Shown: piece by piece, positions 52,201 to 62,901 of the stretch
How the letters are laid out: every line of letters starts with the position of its first letter
Position numbering within the stretch: position 1 is the stretch's first letter
From: Nothophaeocryptopus gaeumannii
Taxonomy: Eukaryota > Ascomycota > Dothideomycetes > Mycosphaerellales > Mycosphaerellaceae
Assembly (NCBI GenBank): GCA_031771865.1
Contig: JASISA010000042.1
Span: forward strand, 2,287,501 to 2,351,500
Reading direction: 5' to 3'
DNA: 64,000 nt
Notes under the pieces: generated by a model
The model's database searches: none
What the model was told of the DNA's origin: nothing
Seen by the model: only the letters and a program-made list of their open reading frames with translations
Position numbers and translations under genes: made by a program

Positions 52201-55200
52201 TTCTACTCAGCAAAACGTTTCCTGTCAGAATTATCAGTACGAGACTGGCCGCTTGGTCGCAATCAGCCTCGGTTGCGACCGTCTTACCCGGCCTGTTGGC
52301 CCGGCTTGTGAATCTTGTGAATATTGCCCCACCGAGCTCGAGCACCTGAGCGAAGAACTTCGCGGCTTCTGGATCTTTTGACTTTCTCCCGCCAGTGCCG
52401 TGCGTAGTCCCGAGCTACCGTCGTTGGAGCTCCGGGGAATGGATGGAAGTTCCGGCCTTTGCGGCCTGCCTAAACCGTACACAGTCCCTATCAGCAGGCG
52501 ATCGAGCGTAAACGAAATTGAACGTTCCCAACCCTGTGAGATCGCCCATCTACCTTTAGTCCCGGTGAAGAGCTGTCGGAGATGGTGGCTGAACCATGCC
52601 ACCGCGGCAATGGAAAAACAAACCTAAGAACTTGCCTGCGCTTGTGAAGCTCTCTACCTTTGCGCGGCACTTTGCGCGCGATTCTGGTTGGGAGATGACA
52701 ATTTCGATCTCCAAAGAACACTGGTGTTGGCACCTTGCTCGCCTTGCACCCCACCCCGGCTACCACAAGCCTGATCTCCGCCTGGGATTTCTTGGCCCGC
52801 GGTGGAGGAGCACTGAAAGCCGAAGCGCCGAACTACCACCATGCCTTCCAGAACCTGGGATCATGAATCATGGCATGCTCGAGCACAAGGACCCAGTCAT
52901 ATGATTCTCATCATGTCGCTACCTCTACGCGAGGTCCGCATGGTGTTCTATTGATGCCACGGTGAACGAAGCGATGAGAGAGCTACTGCTCACCATGCTG
53001 ACGATGGATTTCCTTAGCGTCAGAGAAATGCAAGGCGGCACTTCCAGTGGCAAACTCGTGGGGATCTTCAGGTCCTAAGACACGCGGGTCGACGGGATGC
53101 AATCGCAGGTGAGCGTCAAAGGCTAGCCTCTGTACCAACATCTCCATGGCATCCTCTCGTTGAAAATGGAAAGCCTCCTATCGAGTGTTTAATTCCTCAA
53201 GTGACGGTGCACCCTGGATTCGAGAATCGCGTTCACATGTAGAAGCTGCTGCAAGAAGCCGCCATAAGCATCCTCCTTCCTGTTGCAGGACCTCGTACCG
53301 CGGCGGCGTTACCCGCCTGTACCTGCGGTAGTCTCCTGCGTTCTGCTTCTTATGACTTCCCAGTACCGCAGGCTACTCTTTCAATAAGCACCGGCAGACC
53401 CTTTGGTAGTGTATCTGAGGTCTCGATCTGCCATCCATGGCGTCTCATATGACAATGGCCAGTTGTCGATGCTCATTCGCCACATCGTGAGGACCTGCAG
53501 TCCATCGTCAGGCGGCATCGGAGTGTGCTGAGTTTCGGACCGTCGGGTTACGGTTGAAAGGCTTTCAACAGCCAGCGTATAATCCTCCTGATCCGGCGCA
53601 AATTCTCCAGCTGTGCTGCTCGAGCCGAGATGGTGAATTCCGCTCCGTGAACGGTCAGCAACTTGTGTCAGGCTCGACCATGTGGAGAGTAGCACCGCAT
53701 TCCTCATGGCATATCACTCCGACTTTCGCTGTGCCACAATCCCAGCATGTGTCAAAGCAACATGGCGGCGTTGGAGAAACCTTCTTCATAAATTCATCGC
53801 ATGGACCGCTGTTACTCACCATCTTGGCGATCGGGTAGGAAAGCGCAGGGTGCGAAGGATCTCAAACTTGCCAACAGCGCTCCGACAAGCGCCGAGCCCT
53901 CGCAGAGCAGACATGTTCGCAAGTCCCGATGCGTGCGCGGATGAGGACTTGAAGCCAAGGTCGCAACCGTGACCAAGAAGGTCTTCTGCTTCGTGCAATC
54001 CAAAGGAAGCTTACTTTGCTGCCACGGCTCAAGCTGCCAATGCTCGTTTGTGAAACGGGAACAATCGGGTTGTTGGAGAAGACACTGTTGGAGCTACCCA
54101 CGTTCCGAAATAGACGATCCGGTCGCTGGCGTAGAGGATACAATTTCTGGCCGGCCGGCGGGGTCGTGAGGTGCCAGAATTATCCACGTATGGGCCTGTC
54201 GCCTTCTGCAGAAACACTCAAGCATCTTTCCGGTCGTCCTCGTCTTTCTCCGCAAACGAGGTGAAAGAAGTAGGCGGACTGCTAGTTGGGCAGCACGTTA
54301 CACTGGCCTTGTCCTGGAGCTGGAGAACAGGTATAGCAGACTGGTCCACGGATACCCAAAGTTCTCAGCTCACGACATCGCAGTCACCAGGTTGGTTCAT
54401 TTCCCTCTCCAGCTTCGTAGCATTCAAGCAACAGGCATCGCGGGTCATGGTGTTGGCAGTTCATGTGTTTCAGGTTGCAAGTCTCTTCGACCCAGGTCCA
54501 TTTGCAAAGCAGCGTATCAGGTACGGTACCGTTCGTCAATGATTTTCATGCCAGGATATTCCTTCACCGATCGTTGGCCGCTCGCGACTAGTTTCCAGCA
54601 TACTCGTTCAAGTTTTATTGGCTGTCCAGGATTTGTGTGGCCTGTATGCATCATTCCGATGCTCCCGCAATTGGCTTCAATAACATCATGAGTGCCGAAG
54701 GGTGAGCATCTCCTCGCGCCTCCGCAATGCACTGTCAGCACTCAAAGAAAATGAGATCGAAAGAGCACATGGTGGCAGCAGCAGTCCCGTATAGTTTACC
54801 ATCCCTTTTCAAGAACGCGCCTGCGTACAAGATGAGGTCGTAGATGAGCCCACGTAGCTGGAACTCAACAGCGCCCGTCCTCTAGGTTCTTGGGCCTGTC
54901 ATTGGAGGAGCCAATCGTGGTGAGATGTAAGCGCGCAGTGGACGTCAGGCGCTTAATACCATCATGATGGTGACGTTAAGCAGTAGAAGCAAAGGCAACC
55001 AGACAATCGGTGCAGCCCGCGTGTCACAACAGCAGCCTCGTGAGTCGTGTGTGCAATAGCAGAATTCTCATATTGGCAACTGCCGGAGTCGTGGTCGGCT
55101 TGCATCATGCGGGATACGTGGAGTCTCCCGAGTCGCGATGGCCGTTGAGATCTTGGAACGTGGAAGTAGTGTAGCAGATTTGCCACGCCTGCCACGAGTC

Positions 55201-55650
55201 GGCGCGTGAATCGTGGGCATCTTCAACTTCAAGGCGTCGTCTGCAATGTCTCACGTATATCGACCGCGTTAAGTGCTTGCATCGCGCGTCTGTGCTCGCT
55301 AAGGCTAGCAATCGCCGATGGGCCGTGTCCAGTAGAGTGTCCGGGTTGTAAGCCAACGCAGCAGGAAGCACATGCCAATAGTTGGAGCCTGCCAAAGACC
55401 ACAAGCAGGTGAATTCAAGCGGTATTGGGTATTTCCCAGCCTCGCCGAATTAACGACACATGGAGTGGGATATTGAAGATGCACGTCGGCGTCATGGCAG
55501 TTGTCGTGGAGTCTGGGTCGCATACCGAGACCGGCTAGTGCGACCATACAGAGGCAAGTGCCGATGCCAAGCACGATGACTTCGCCCGACTCTTACTTCT
55601 GCCTCACCACGCAAGCAGGTACCCTACTCTTCCACTTCACAACAACAACC
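49216..55650. promoter_or_regulatory. 6.4-kb gene-free upstream region of MSN2-type and SPP2 genes
   Basis: The spacer between two divergent genes is far longer than any other in the core part of the window. Frames of up to 180 codons occur on both strands, but they overlap each other and lack family resemblance. Base composition is ordinary, with no RIP signature. TGCAGGTAC occurs at 49,995, 51,340 and 52,010. The first 600 bp upstream of the TF start read as a long leader with pyrimidine-rich and TCGAT-containing tracts on the minus strand. Long, multi-input promoters and leaders are common for fungal regulatory genes. A noncoding RNA is also possible but cannot be shown. Confidence 0.45.
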
Positions 55651-56976
55651 ATGAGTGGGAGCAAAATATCGCTGTCGCTCGGCGCGTCGCGCAAGGCGCC
55701 GCCACCTACGAACGGCGTCAAGCGACCGCGCGCGGCGCTGCATGAGGAAGACGACGACGGCGCAGATTTTGGCGAGTCAGAAGCCGTATCACACTTCGAC
55801 AAGGCGGCCGGCGGCGCCATCGATGAGCGCAAGAAGAAGGACGATGCTGGACCGTTGACCATCGCGCCTCAGGCCAATCGAGATTGGAGGGAGAAGGCAA
55901 ATTCGCGCAAGAGGCAGAAGAGCGGCCTTCCTGATGGACAGAATGGCAACAGCGTCGAGCTGAATGAGCGCATGAAAGATGTTGAGGCAAAGATGGAGGC
56001 CAGCAAGCCGAAAATCGGGCTCAACACTTATGGAAAGACTAGAGGAGAAGGTGCCGAGGCAGCACATGCGAATGGTAACGCTGAAGATGCAGCTGTGCAG
56101 GAGATGGGGACAGGGTCAGAAGCGCCAGCGCAACCAAACGGCGAAGCAAACAATGCAAAGTCAAGAACCGACGACGAGCTTGCCATGGACGCATTACTCG
56201 GCAAGACCACGAAAGACACCACACTCACTATCGCAGCCTCGAAGGAACCCATGACCGAGACGGACGCCTTCAACCACGACTTCAGATCTGCACCAGCTCA
56301 GGCAACACTAGATGACTACTCACGTGTGCCTGTGGAGCAATTCGGAGCTGCTTTGTTACGTGGTATGGGTTGGAAAGACGGAGAAGGTATTGGCAGTCAA
56401 AAAGGCAAGAAGCTTGCGAAGGACACCGGCAAGCTGCCAGAACGAAGAGCCAATCTGCTCGGTATCGGCGCCAAAGAAGACGCTGCCATCGCTTCAGAGA
56501 TGGGTGCTTGGGGTAGAGCGTCCAAGGGCAAGGAGATGAAAATCTACAACCCAATACTGCTGAGAGACAAGCAGACTGGTGAGATGTACACGGAAGAGGA
56601 GCTTGAGAAGAAGAAGCAAGACGACGAGCGGAACAAGTATGAAATGGAATTTGAGAGGAAAGAGAAGAAAGACCGCGAGCGAGGGCGGCGAGACGATGGT
56701 GACCATGACTCACGAGACCGAAGGCATCGCAATGGATCACGAGAGCGTCGCAAGGAACGCGACGACAGGCGTGACCGCGAAAAAGAGCGGCGGAGACGCA
56801 AGGAAGACAGTGACGAGGAATACCATCGCCGAAAGAAAGAGAAGGAGCGCCGACGCCCTGAAGAAGATGATAACGACCGGGACCGCTCTCGTAGGCATCG
56901 AGACCGCGATGACAGCGACAGAGACAGGCATCGGGACAGGGACCGGCGCGACCGCAATCGTGATCACAGAAGATAG
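55651..56976 (+). CDS. SPP2: Spliceosome factor Spp2 (GPKOW-type G-patch protein)
   Basis: The start at 55,651 (MSGSKISLSLGASRKAPP) replaces the first in-frame ATG 150 bp upstream. It sits after an ACAACAACC context and gives the family-typical N-terminus, SIKFSLSKSK-like in homologues. The G-patch reads VPVEQFGAALLRGMGWKDGEGIGSQKGKK and is followed by ERRANLLGIGAK, the Spp2 signature. After it comes NPILLRDKQTGEMYTEEELEKKK. The last 110 residues are an Arg/Asp/Glu-rich tail of RDRERR repeats. Spp2 recruits and activates the DEAH helicase Prp2 before the first splicing step in the nucleus. 441 residues. Confidence 0.9.
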   Translation: MSGSKISLSLGASRKAPPPTNGVKRPRAALHEEDDDGADFGESEAVSHFDKAAGGAIDERKKKDDAGPLTIAPQANRDWREKANSRKRQKSGLPDGQNGNSVELNERMKDVEAKMEASKPKIGLNTYGKTRGEGAEAAHANGNAEDAAVQEMGTGSEAPAQPNGEANNAKSRTDDELAMDALLGKTTKDTTLTIAASKEPMTETDAFNHDFRSAPAQATLDDYSRVPVEQFGAALLRGMGWKDGEGIGSQKGKKLAKDTGKLPERRANLLGIGAKEDAAIASEMGAWGRASKGKEMKIYNPILLRDKQTGEMYTEEELEKKKQDDERNKYEMEFERKEKKDRERGRRDDGDHDSRDRRHRNGSRERRKERDDRRDREKERRRRKEDSDEEYHRRKKEKERRRPEEDDNDRDRSRRHRDRDDSDRDRHRDRDRRDRNRDHRR

Positions 56977-58631
56977 ACTGTGTATGATTTAGGCTGACTT
57001 CTGGTTAGGCTTACCTGCCCTCTCCTGCGCCCACTCGACCGTTACTTCTCACGTCACTGCTAACGCCATGCTCCAGTCTTCAACAGCCTCGACTCCGAGA
57101 CTCCGAGACCGTCATCGAGATCTAAGAGCCTTCCAAGCGTGATGCTGCATTTTGTTTGGAATTCAGATCAGGAACTGCCGGCATCCGTCACTCGCCGGCA
57201 GGTGTCTTTGGCACAAGATCGAACAGGCAGGTACAGGTAAAGGTCACGCCATGCACAAATCTCACATCCTCGCCTCCGCAACCTCATCCTCCGGAGAATT
57301 GCAGCTACGTTTCATCATAATTCCCCGCATTTGGGCTGCCATGCATTTTATGCGATGGTCTCGCACCAGCGGCCCACCCGTGAAGTGCCCGCTAGCTCTG
57401 GGGACTGGTCTTTGGAGTAACATGGCTTCATACGAGACCGAGACAAGGAGGATACACACGTCTACTTCGCGCGTGCCGTCACGAAGCGGTAAAAGACGGA
57501 TCTTTTGCTTCTTCTTCTCCTCTTCTTGTCTTCCCCAGGGGGTCAGTACGAGACTCACGAGGAGCATGACGATGGTGTTGCAGCTAGTCACATTGTGTAC
57601 AAATCTTCCATCATGGAGTAGTATTGCGGCAACTCGTACTCCGGAACATTAATTTCTGGTACCTGCATTTCAAACAGCTGGTAGGCTGTTTTAGATGTCG
57701 TGATGAATTGCGTCAACTGAAATTCTACCAACGGTACTGGTACTGGTGTTGCTCTTTCTCTTTTTGGAAGAAGACGTTTCTTATGTCTCACGGCTACTGG
57801 ATTTTCTCGCTGTTGTGAAGGAGAAAGAATGCGAAAGGCTCAACGAATAGTGAACAGGATAATCCCTTGGTACACATAACTTGTTCAACCAAGAAAGACA
57901 TCTGTCGCCGCTGTGAGATGAGCGTTCATGTTCTTTCATGCACCAGACTGAACTGAAAAGGTATGTGATCGCGTCACATCAAAGCATTGCGGACAGTCCA
58001 GCGCTCGTGTCGTTCGTTCCAATCTCATGTTGTCTTCGCGTATGCTCATCGTGTACCTCGTAGTCCTGCGGGAAAATGTCAGAGCATGTACATGTGAAGC
58101 CCAAACCCGAGCTCAGGGTTATACGATCCTCAGCAATCCATCGACGACAGCATCGTACAAGTTCAACCCCGCCAAGACAGGCTTACTTGCCTTCTTTGTG
58201 GTCATTGTTCAATGTCTACGAGATGTTCTAGTGTTTGATGAGGAGTTGAGCTCGCAATGTCACGAAAACTGAGTTGGAGAATATCAAGAAATTGGACGGG
58301 TTGGAATTGACGACAACACCACCTCGTCTCCAAAGTCGCAAGTGACATGCTTCCATGTTAGACCTCGTCAAATGCCAATGCCTTCCTTGATGGACTGGCA
58401 AGGAACAACAGCGACGAGGCAGAGAAGATTTACGGCCTTGTTCATCCTCTGATGGTCGATTCTGCTTCTACGCAAGCTACACAATGAACGCAACGCTCCA
58501 TGAAGGTCGTAGCACTGCACGTCAGCGCTTCATGCCTTACCCTTAGTACAATACTCCACATATGCATACACCTTCACGAAGCGGCCCAGACCCCAATACT
58601 CTTCCCACCGATAATTTCCTTTTCCATCGTC
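56977..58631. other. 1.65-kb gene-free stretch between convergent SPP2 and TUG-type genes
   Basis: Presumed 3' flanks. One GTACCTGCA at 57,659-57,667 and a near-match at about 57,226-57,236. Plus-strand frames of 166 and 219 codons here are unsupported; the second overlaps the TUG gene antisense. Confidence 0.4.
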
Positions 58632-60242
58632 TCACTTCTTCTTCCCAAACCCCAAGAACTTCTTCATCTTGTCCTCGATATTCCCCTTCCCACCTCCACC
58701 TGCCCCAGGATCCTTCTTCTCCGGCGCCGCCATAGCAGCCCTGTGTCTCTCCTCGCCCTCCGCCCGCTCATTATTCAACTGCACCTTCAAAGCCTGCGCT
58801 TTACTGCGGAACTCCTCATTCAGACTCGGGCCTGTTCTAGCCTTCAGGCTCGCCTCAGGGCTCCAGACGACTGTGACGAGGACGCTACCTCTGAATCCAA
58901 AATCCTTGACAAGTCGCTTGGAAGAGTTGTTCGGGAGGAGCTGATGCGGTTTCTCACCCGTATACCTCAGTTCGAAAGGTTCAGGGGCCTGAACGAGTGT
59001 GCCCTGAATTTTTGCGTAGAGGTCTGCAGCTGTTTCGGATGCGGTACAGGTGAGCTCGACCGTGCTCTGGTCTGGGTATCGGAGACGGACGTTGACGTTC
59101 TGCACAAGGGCGAGTTTTTCGCGGCGTTTGTTTTCTTGCTCTTCGAGTTCCTTGTCTGAGAGTAGACGCTGGTTTCGGCTGGCACGTTGGAGGTTTGCTT
59201 GATGGGATTTGGCGTGGTCTATGCTGGGCTCGTAGGTGGCTGGGTCATCGTCTTGCATTGCGGCTGCGGGGGTGGTTGATGAGGGTGGTAGGTAGACAGA
59301 CATGCCGTTGATGGTGTTCGATGTCGGAGGTGCTTCTTCAGTCTTCACAGATTTTGTAGGTGGTTCTTCTGACGATTCATCAGGCTGAGGCTGTGTTACT
59401 GAGGAAGTGGCGATCACATCGTTCTCCACAGGCTCTGCTGTGGGAGCATCGTCCATAGCAACATCTGCGGCGGGCCCTGCGGGCTCAGGTCCTGCTTCGC
59501 CCTCCGCAGGCACCGTGGCATTCTCTGCTCCAGCATCCGGCAAGCTCGATGCTTCGTTCGGAGGTGCAGCATGGGCTCCCTCCGCCCCTTGTGTCGCACT
59601 TGATCCGATTCCAGCTGGTACAGTATCGACAGCACTGAAATATCTCTCGATCTCCTTCATCGCCTCCTCGAGCGGCTGCCCACTGTTTTTGAACGTCAAC
59701 CGCACCAGCACTCGCCCACTGCCCACCTGGGATACGGGCTTTTGCAGATCGGCGAAAGTTTCCCAACTGTTGCCCATTGTGGTCGACAGACAAGGCTGCT
59801 CGTACTCCAATCGCCCGGCTCCTGGAGATGGATTTGAAGGCACGCCTCGTTGAGTGAGATTCAGCTTCCGCCCTTGACCACCAGCCACATCATCTTCGAA
59901 CTTCCGCAGTACCAGCCACAAGCTTGTCGTGCTTGGGAATTTGTCCTCTATTCTTCTCCCTCCTTCGCTCTCGGGCAATTGCAATGCAACTGTCACAACG
60001 CTGGGTGACCGACTCGCTTGTACCAGAGTCAGCTTCGCTCCAGGTGTCAGACCCGATAGTCGAAAGGGTGTTGCCAGGTCCAGTGTCTTCTTCCCATCTT
60101 GCACCTTGAGCGTATACGAAGCTGGATTGAGCTTCCTCGAGGTACACGCCTCCTCCAACACTTCTCTCAAGGTCTTCTGAGGAGAGACTTTGACCTGCGT
60201 TCTGCGGGCCGCAGAATCGACCACGTAGACTATTGAAGCCAT
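58632..60242 (-). CDS. TUG/ASPSCR1-type UBX-domain protein
   Basis: 536 residues. The N-terminal ubiquitin-like TUG-UBL1 domain reads IVYVVDSAARRTQVKVSPQKTLREVLEEACTSRKLNPASYTLK. A second UBL-like segment follows (VTVALQLPESEGGRRIEDKFPSTTSLWLVLRKFE). There is a Pro/Ala-rich linker, and a C-terminal UBX domain starts NVRLRYPDQSTVELTCTASETAADLYAKIQ and ends GFRGSVLVTVVW. The terminus GGGGKGNIEDKMKKFLGFGKKK is basic. Yeast Ubx4 and mammalian TUG bind the AAA ATPase Cdc48/p97 and modulate its disassembly or ERAD functions. That role is inferred. No lesion was seen. Confidence 0.88.
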   Translation of the reverse strand: MASIVYVVDSAARRTQVKVSPQKTLREVLEEACTSRKLNPASYTLKVQDGKKTLDLATPFRLSGLTPGAKLTLVQASRSPSVVTVALQLPESEGGRRIEDKFPSTTSLWLVLRKFEDDVAGGQGRKLNLTQRGVPSNPSPGAGRLEYEQPCLSTTMGNSWETFADLQKPVSQVGSGRVLVRLTFKNSGQPLEEAMKEIERYFSAVDTVPAGIGSSATQGAEGAHAAPPNEASSLPDAGAENATVPAEGEAGPEPAGPAADVAMDDAPTAEPVENDVIATSSVTQPQPDESSEEPPTKSVKTEEAPPTSNTINGMSVYLPPSSTTPAAAMQDDDPATYEPSIDHAKSHQANLQRASRNQRLLSDKELEEQENKRREKLALVQNVNVRLRYPDQSTVELTCTASETAADLYAKIQGTLVQAPEPFELRYTGEKPHQLLPNNSSKRLVKDFGFRGSVLVTVVWSPEASLKARTGPSLNEEFRSKAQALKVQLNNERAEGEERHRAAMAAPEKKDPGAGGGGKGNIEDKMKKFLGFGKKK

Positions 60243-60388
60243 AGCTATTCCACCTCCACCACAGGCGGCAGATCTATCTCAAAGATACCGATCTGGACAA
60301 CTTCGTGATGGTTCTTAATTCCTAGCCCTTCTAAAGTTCGGTCGAACAGCTCGTCTCTTACGTCGTATGCAATATTCCAGAATACCCA

Positions 60389-60589
60389 CTAGGCAACGTC
60401 TCTTCTCCGTCTTTGGTTGCCGGCTTCGTCTCGTAGTTGGCGGCGGGCTTCACTGCCGGTAGCAGCAAGATATGACAGGCCGACTTTAAAGGTGCGCCAG
60501 ATAGCCGGGGCGCAGAAGAAGTAGGAGAGGGCGACGACGAGTATGCGTTCGGTTTTCGTTAGTCTAAGGCCGTCCAGGCGGTGGGACAT
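60389..60589 (-). CDS. Small single-pass membrane protein
   Basis: 66 residues, with MSHRLDGLRLTKTERILVVALSYFFCAPAIWRTFKVGLSYLAATG and a basic hydrophilic end. One hydrophobic helix (ILVVALSYFFCAPAIW) is clear. The frame begins just upstream of a promoter-like region shared with the thioredoxin-PITH gene. It is too short for the usual family signatures and I do not recognise it, but the composition is convincingly protein-like. Confidence 0.45.
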   Translation of the reverse strand: MSHRLDGLRLTKTERILVVALSYFFCAPAIWRTFKVGLSYLAATGSEARRQLRDEAGNQRRRRDVA

Positions 60590-60940
60590 GTCTTGATTCG
60601 ATGTTGATCAATAGAGCATAATATTGATACGCTGGCGATTGTCTGTGTAAGCGGGCGGTATCGTTGATGGCGATGTTTCGATGCGTTTCTATTGATTTGT
60701 TTGCTGTAGACTGGTGACAGGCGCCAAAGAGTGACGTGCCTCGCTGAAGCTCGCCTCGTGCCTGAGTCGGGCAGAGCCCTGTTCATGACTACAGAGCCCT
60801 GTTCATGACTAAGGGCCCTGCCGTCGTGCCGCCTTCCAAACTGCTGCCCCTCCATCACTTTCGACATCCCACCAAAACGTCAACACCTTCACCTTCACCT
60901 CTACAACCACCGCCACCTCACCGTCTATACCACCGCCAAG
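60590..60940. promoter_or_regulatory. Shared promoter with perfect 20-bp tandem duplication
   Basis: Between the small membrane protein (minus) and the thioredoxin-PITH gene (plus). CAGAGCCCTG...CATGACTA is present twice head to tail, at 60,772-60,791 and 60,792-60,811. The second copy runs into ATGACTAA, an AP-1/Yap-like word (TTAGTCA on the other strand). This may duplicate an oxidative-stress element. Functional significance is inferred. Confidence 0.6.
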
Positions 60941-61921
60941 ATGTCGAAGACAGTCTCCGTCACCTCCCCCTCCCACTTCTCGCAAATCCTCTCCTCCTCC
61001 CGCATCGTCGTCACCGACTTCTACGCCGACTGGTGCGGCCCATGCAAAGCCATCGCCCCGGTCTATGAAGCGCTCAGCACCCGACTCTCGCGCCCCGGCA
61101 CGATCACCTTCACCAAAGTCAACACAGACGAGCAAAAAGACATCGCCCGAACCTACAACATCACAGCCATGCCCACGTTCCTTATATTCAAAGCGGGGAG
61201 GGAGACGAAGAGGATCAAAGGCGCGGATCCAAAGGGCTTGGATGCTGCGGTGAAGCAGTTGGCGCAGGAAGCGGAAAGCGCAGACAAGGGCGAGTCTTTT
61301 GAAGAGGGTAGTTCGAGCAGTGGAGGAAAGTGGGCAGGTGCGGCGGCGCCTAGGGGATATCCTGATGTTACGGATCAGATTGATCTGCTTGGACTTGACT
61401 TCCTAAACCTGGATGGCGAGGCGGGCGATAAGCGGAGCGTGTTTGAGGATGGCAAGCCGAGCAGTCTGGACGCGAAGGGCAAGAAGGCGGAAGGAAGCAA
61501 GAAGGATTGGATTGAGAGTGATACGGATGAGCAGTTGATGCTGTACATCCCATTCCAGAGTACGTTGAAGCTGCACAGCTTGCAGGTCACGAGTATACCC
61601 GGCGAGGAGACGATGCGACCCAAGACGCTGCAGCTTTACAGCAACCGGAGTCATGTATTGGGTTTCGATGAGGCGGAGGATACGCCTCCGACGCAGACGG
61701 TGGAGATCAAGGAGGGTGATTGGGATGCGAAGACACATACTGCGAAGGTGGAGCTACGGTTTGTCAAGTTCCAGAACATTAGCAGCTTGACGGTATTTGT
61801 GAAGGATGGCGATAGTGATGAGGAGAAGACGAGGATAGATCGGATACGGCTGTTTGGTGAGAGTGGCGAGAAGAGGTCTATGGGGAAGTTGGAGAAGATT
61901 GGTGATGAGCAGGGCGAGTAA
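60941..61921 (+). CDS. Thioredoxin-PITH protein (TXNL1-like)
   Basis: 326 residues. The N-terminal thioredoxin fold contains the active site YADWCGPCKAI (Cys about 32 and 35) and the cis-Pro in ITAMPTFLIF. From about residue 155 the proteasome-interacting PITH domain follows (DEQLMLYIPFQSTLKLHSLQVTS, RPKTLQLYSNRSHVLGFDEAEDTPPTQTVEI, VKFQNISSLTVFV, RIDRIRLFGE). TXNL1 associates with the 26S proteasome lid and supplies a disulfide reductase. All key residues are present. The start lies in a good context (CCAAGATGTC). Confidence 0.95.
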   Translation: MSKTVSVTSPSHFSQILSSSRIVVTDFYADWCGPCKAIAPVYEALSTRLSRPGTITFTKVNTDEQKDIARTYNITAMPTFLIFKAGRETKRIKGADPKGLDAAVKQLAQEAESADKGESFEEGSSSSGGKWAGAAAPRGYPDVTDQIDLLGLDFLNLDGEAGDKRSVFEDGKPSSLDAKGKKAEGSKKDWIESDTDEQLMLYIPFQSTLKLHSLQVTSIPGEETMRPKTLQLYSNRSHVLGFDEAEDTPPTQTVEIKEGDWDAKTHTAKVELRFVKFQNISSLTVFVKDGDSDEEKTRIDRIRLFGESGEKRSMGKLEKIGDEQGE

Positions 61922-62632
61922 GACGGCGGTTCAATAATCATGATCATGCACATTGCGCAGAGTCCAACAAGAACGACAACTCAATGGCAAAATTGGGAAT
62001 GGCTGGCCGAAGCCGCTCTACGCTTCCCACCAAGCTCGGCCACCAAAGGACTGCGTGCTCTGTGGCATACTCATAGTCAACAGCGGACGACGCATATCTA
62101 GCATGTTGTGTCACAGAAAAGCGGACATACACTGACAGCAAGTATAACACCTTACTCATCTTCTCCTCATACCAGAACCGTGTCTCTTACGAGCATTCCC
62201 TTGTCACGCAACTGACGCTCGAGGCATAGCACTCCTTCGATGCAGCCCTCTGTACCAACGTCTCCTTCAACTGGCGCAGGCCTTTTCGGAAATCCCTCCG
62301 AGGCGCTACGTCTCAAACAGCGAAGTGATCTTCGCAGTAGAGCTCAAAGCCACCGACTTGACAGGCTTCGTGCCACACCGAGCACACGAAATCAGCTCAG
62401 GCTTGCGCTTGGCTTGGCCTTTGGTAAAGGTGCCACAGCCCGAGCTCTCCACGTTCCTGGCGCTCGGCTGATTGACACTTCCATGAACCGAATTTGAACA
62501 TCCACGCCAAACGTCGGCGTTTTGGTGCAGCTTGGTGGCAGTGATGGATGTCGTTGAGACGCTTCTTGCCGCCTAATATCCAGGTATCCACGAGGACCTC
62601 GACGCAAGTACGGGGATTGATGAACTACTCAC
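61922..62632. other. 3' flank of thioredoxin-PITH gene and continuation of BTB fragment
   Basis: Short frames only. After the BTB exon a candidate intron could end at 62,574 (acceptor TATTAG), but the sequence after it does not continue a BTB fold. Confidence 0.35.
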
Positions 62633-62901
62633 ATTCGCTGCACACATTCTGGCTCGTCTCCCTTCGGCTCGACGCTACGCTCCTTGGCCTTGGCAAATGA
62701 GCCGGAGCAGCATTTGTCGAAACACTTCGAGTGAGCGGCGACGAAGCAGCGATGGACTCTGTATTCTTTGCCGACGCAGATCATGGTTAGGTCGGTGTAT
62801 TTCTCGTCGGCGAGATAACTGTGGCGAGATCCAGTAAAGTAGTCAGTTGTGGGGATGGGTCATCAGGATTACGCCTGCGCTGCTGCTTTGAAGCCGTTCA
62901 T
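62633..62901 (-). pseudogene. BTB/POZ-domain fragment, two exons, truncated
   Basis: Exon 1 (62901-62873: MNGFKAAAQ..) joins exon 2 (62818-62633) through a 54-bp intron with donor GTAATC, a CTGAC branch and acceptor CACAG. The joined frame reads YLADEKYTDLTMICVGKEYRVHRCFVAAHSKCFDKCCSGSFAKAKERSVEPKGDEPECVQRM. This is the first half of a fungal BTB domain ('SDL.I.C....F.VHK..L...S..F...C...F.E.....I.L..D.P..V..M'). Exon 2 ends at a GTGAGT donor. I could not find the expected next segment ('L.YLYT.DY') before 61.9 kb, so the gene is either truncated or has a long or unusual downstream intron. Confidence 0.55.

Noticed and set aside
58500..59159. 219-codon plus-strand frame at the TUG gene 3' end
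   Set aside because: Antisense to the conserved UBX region, so it is a shadow frame.
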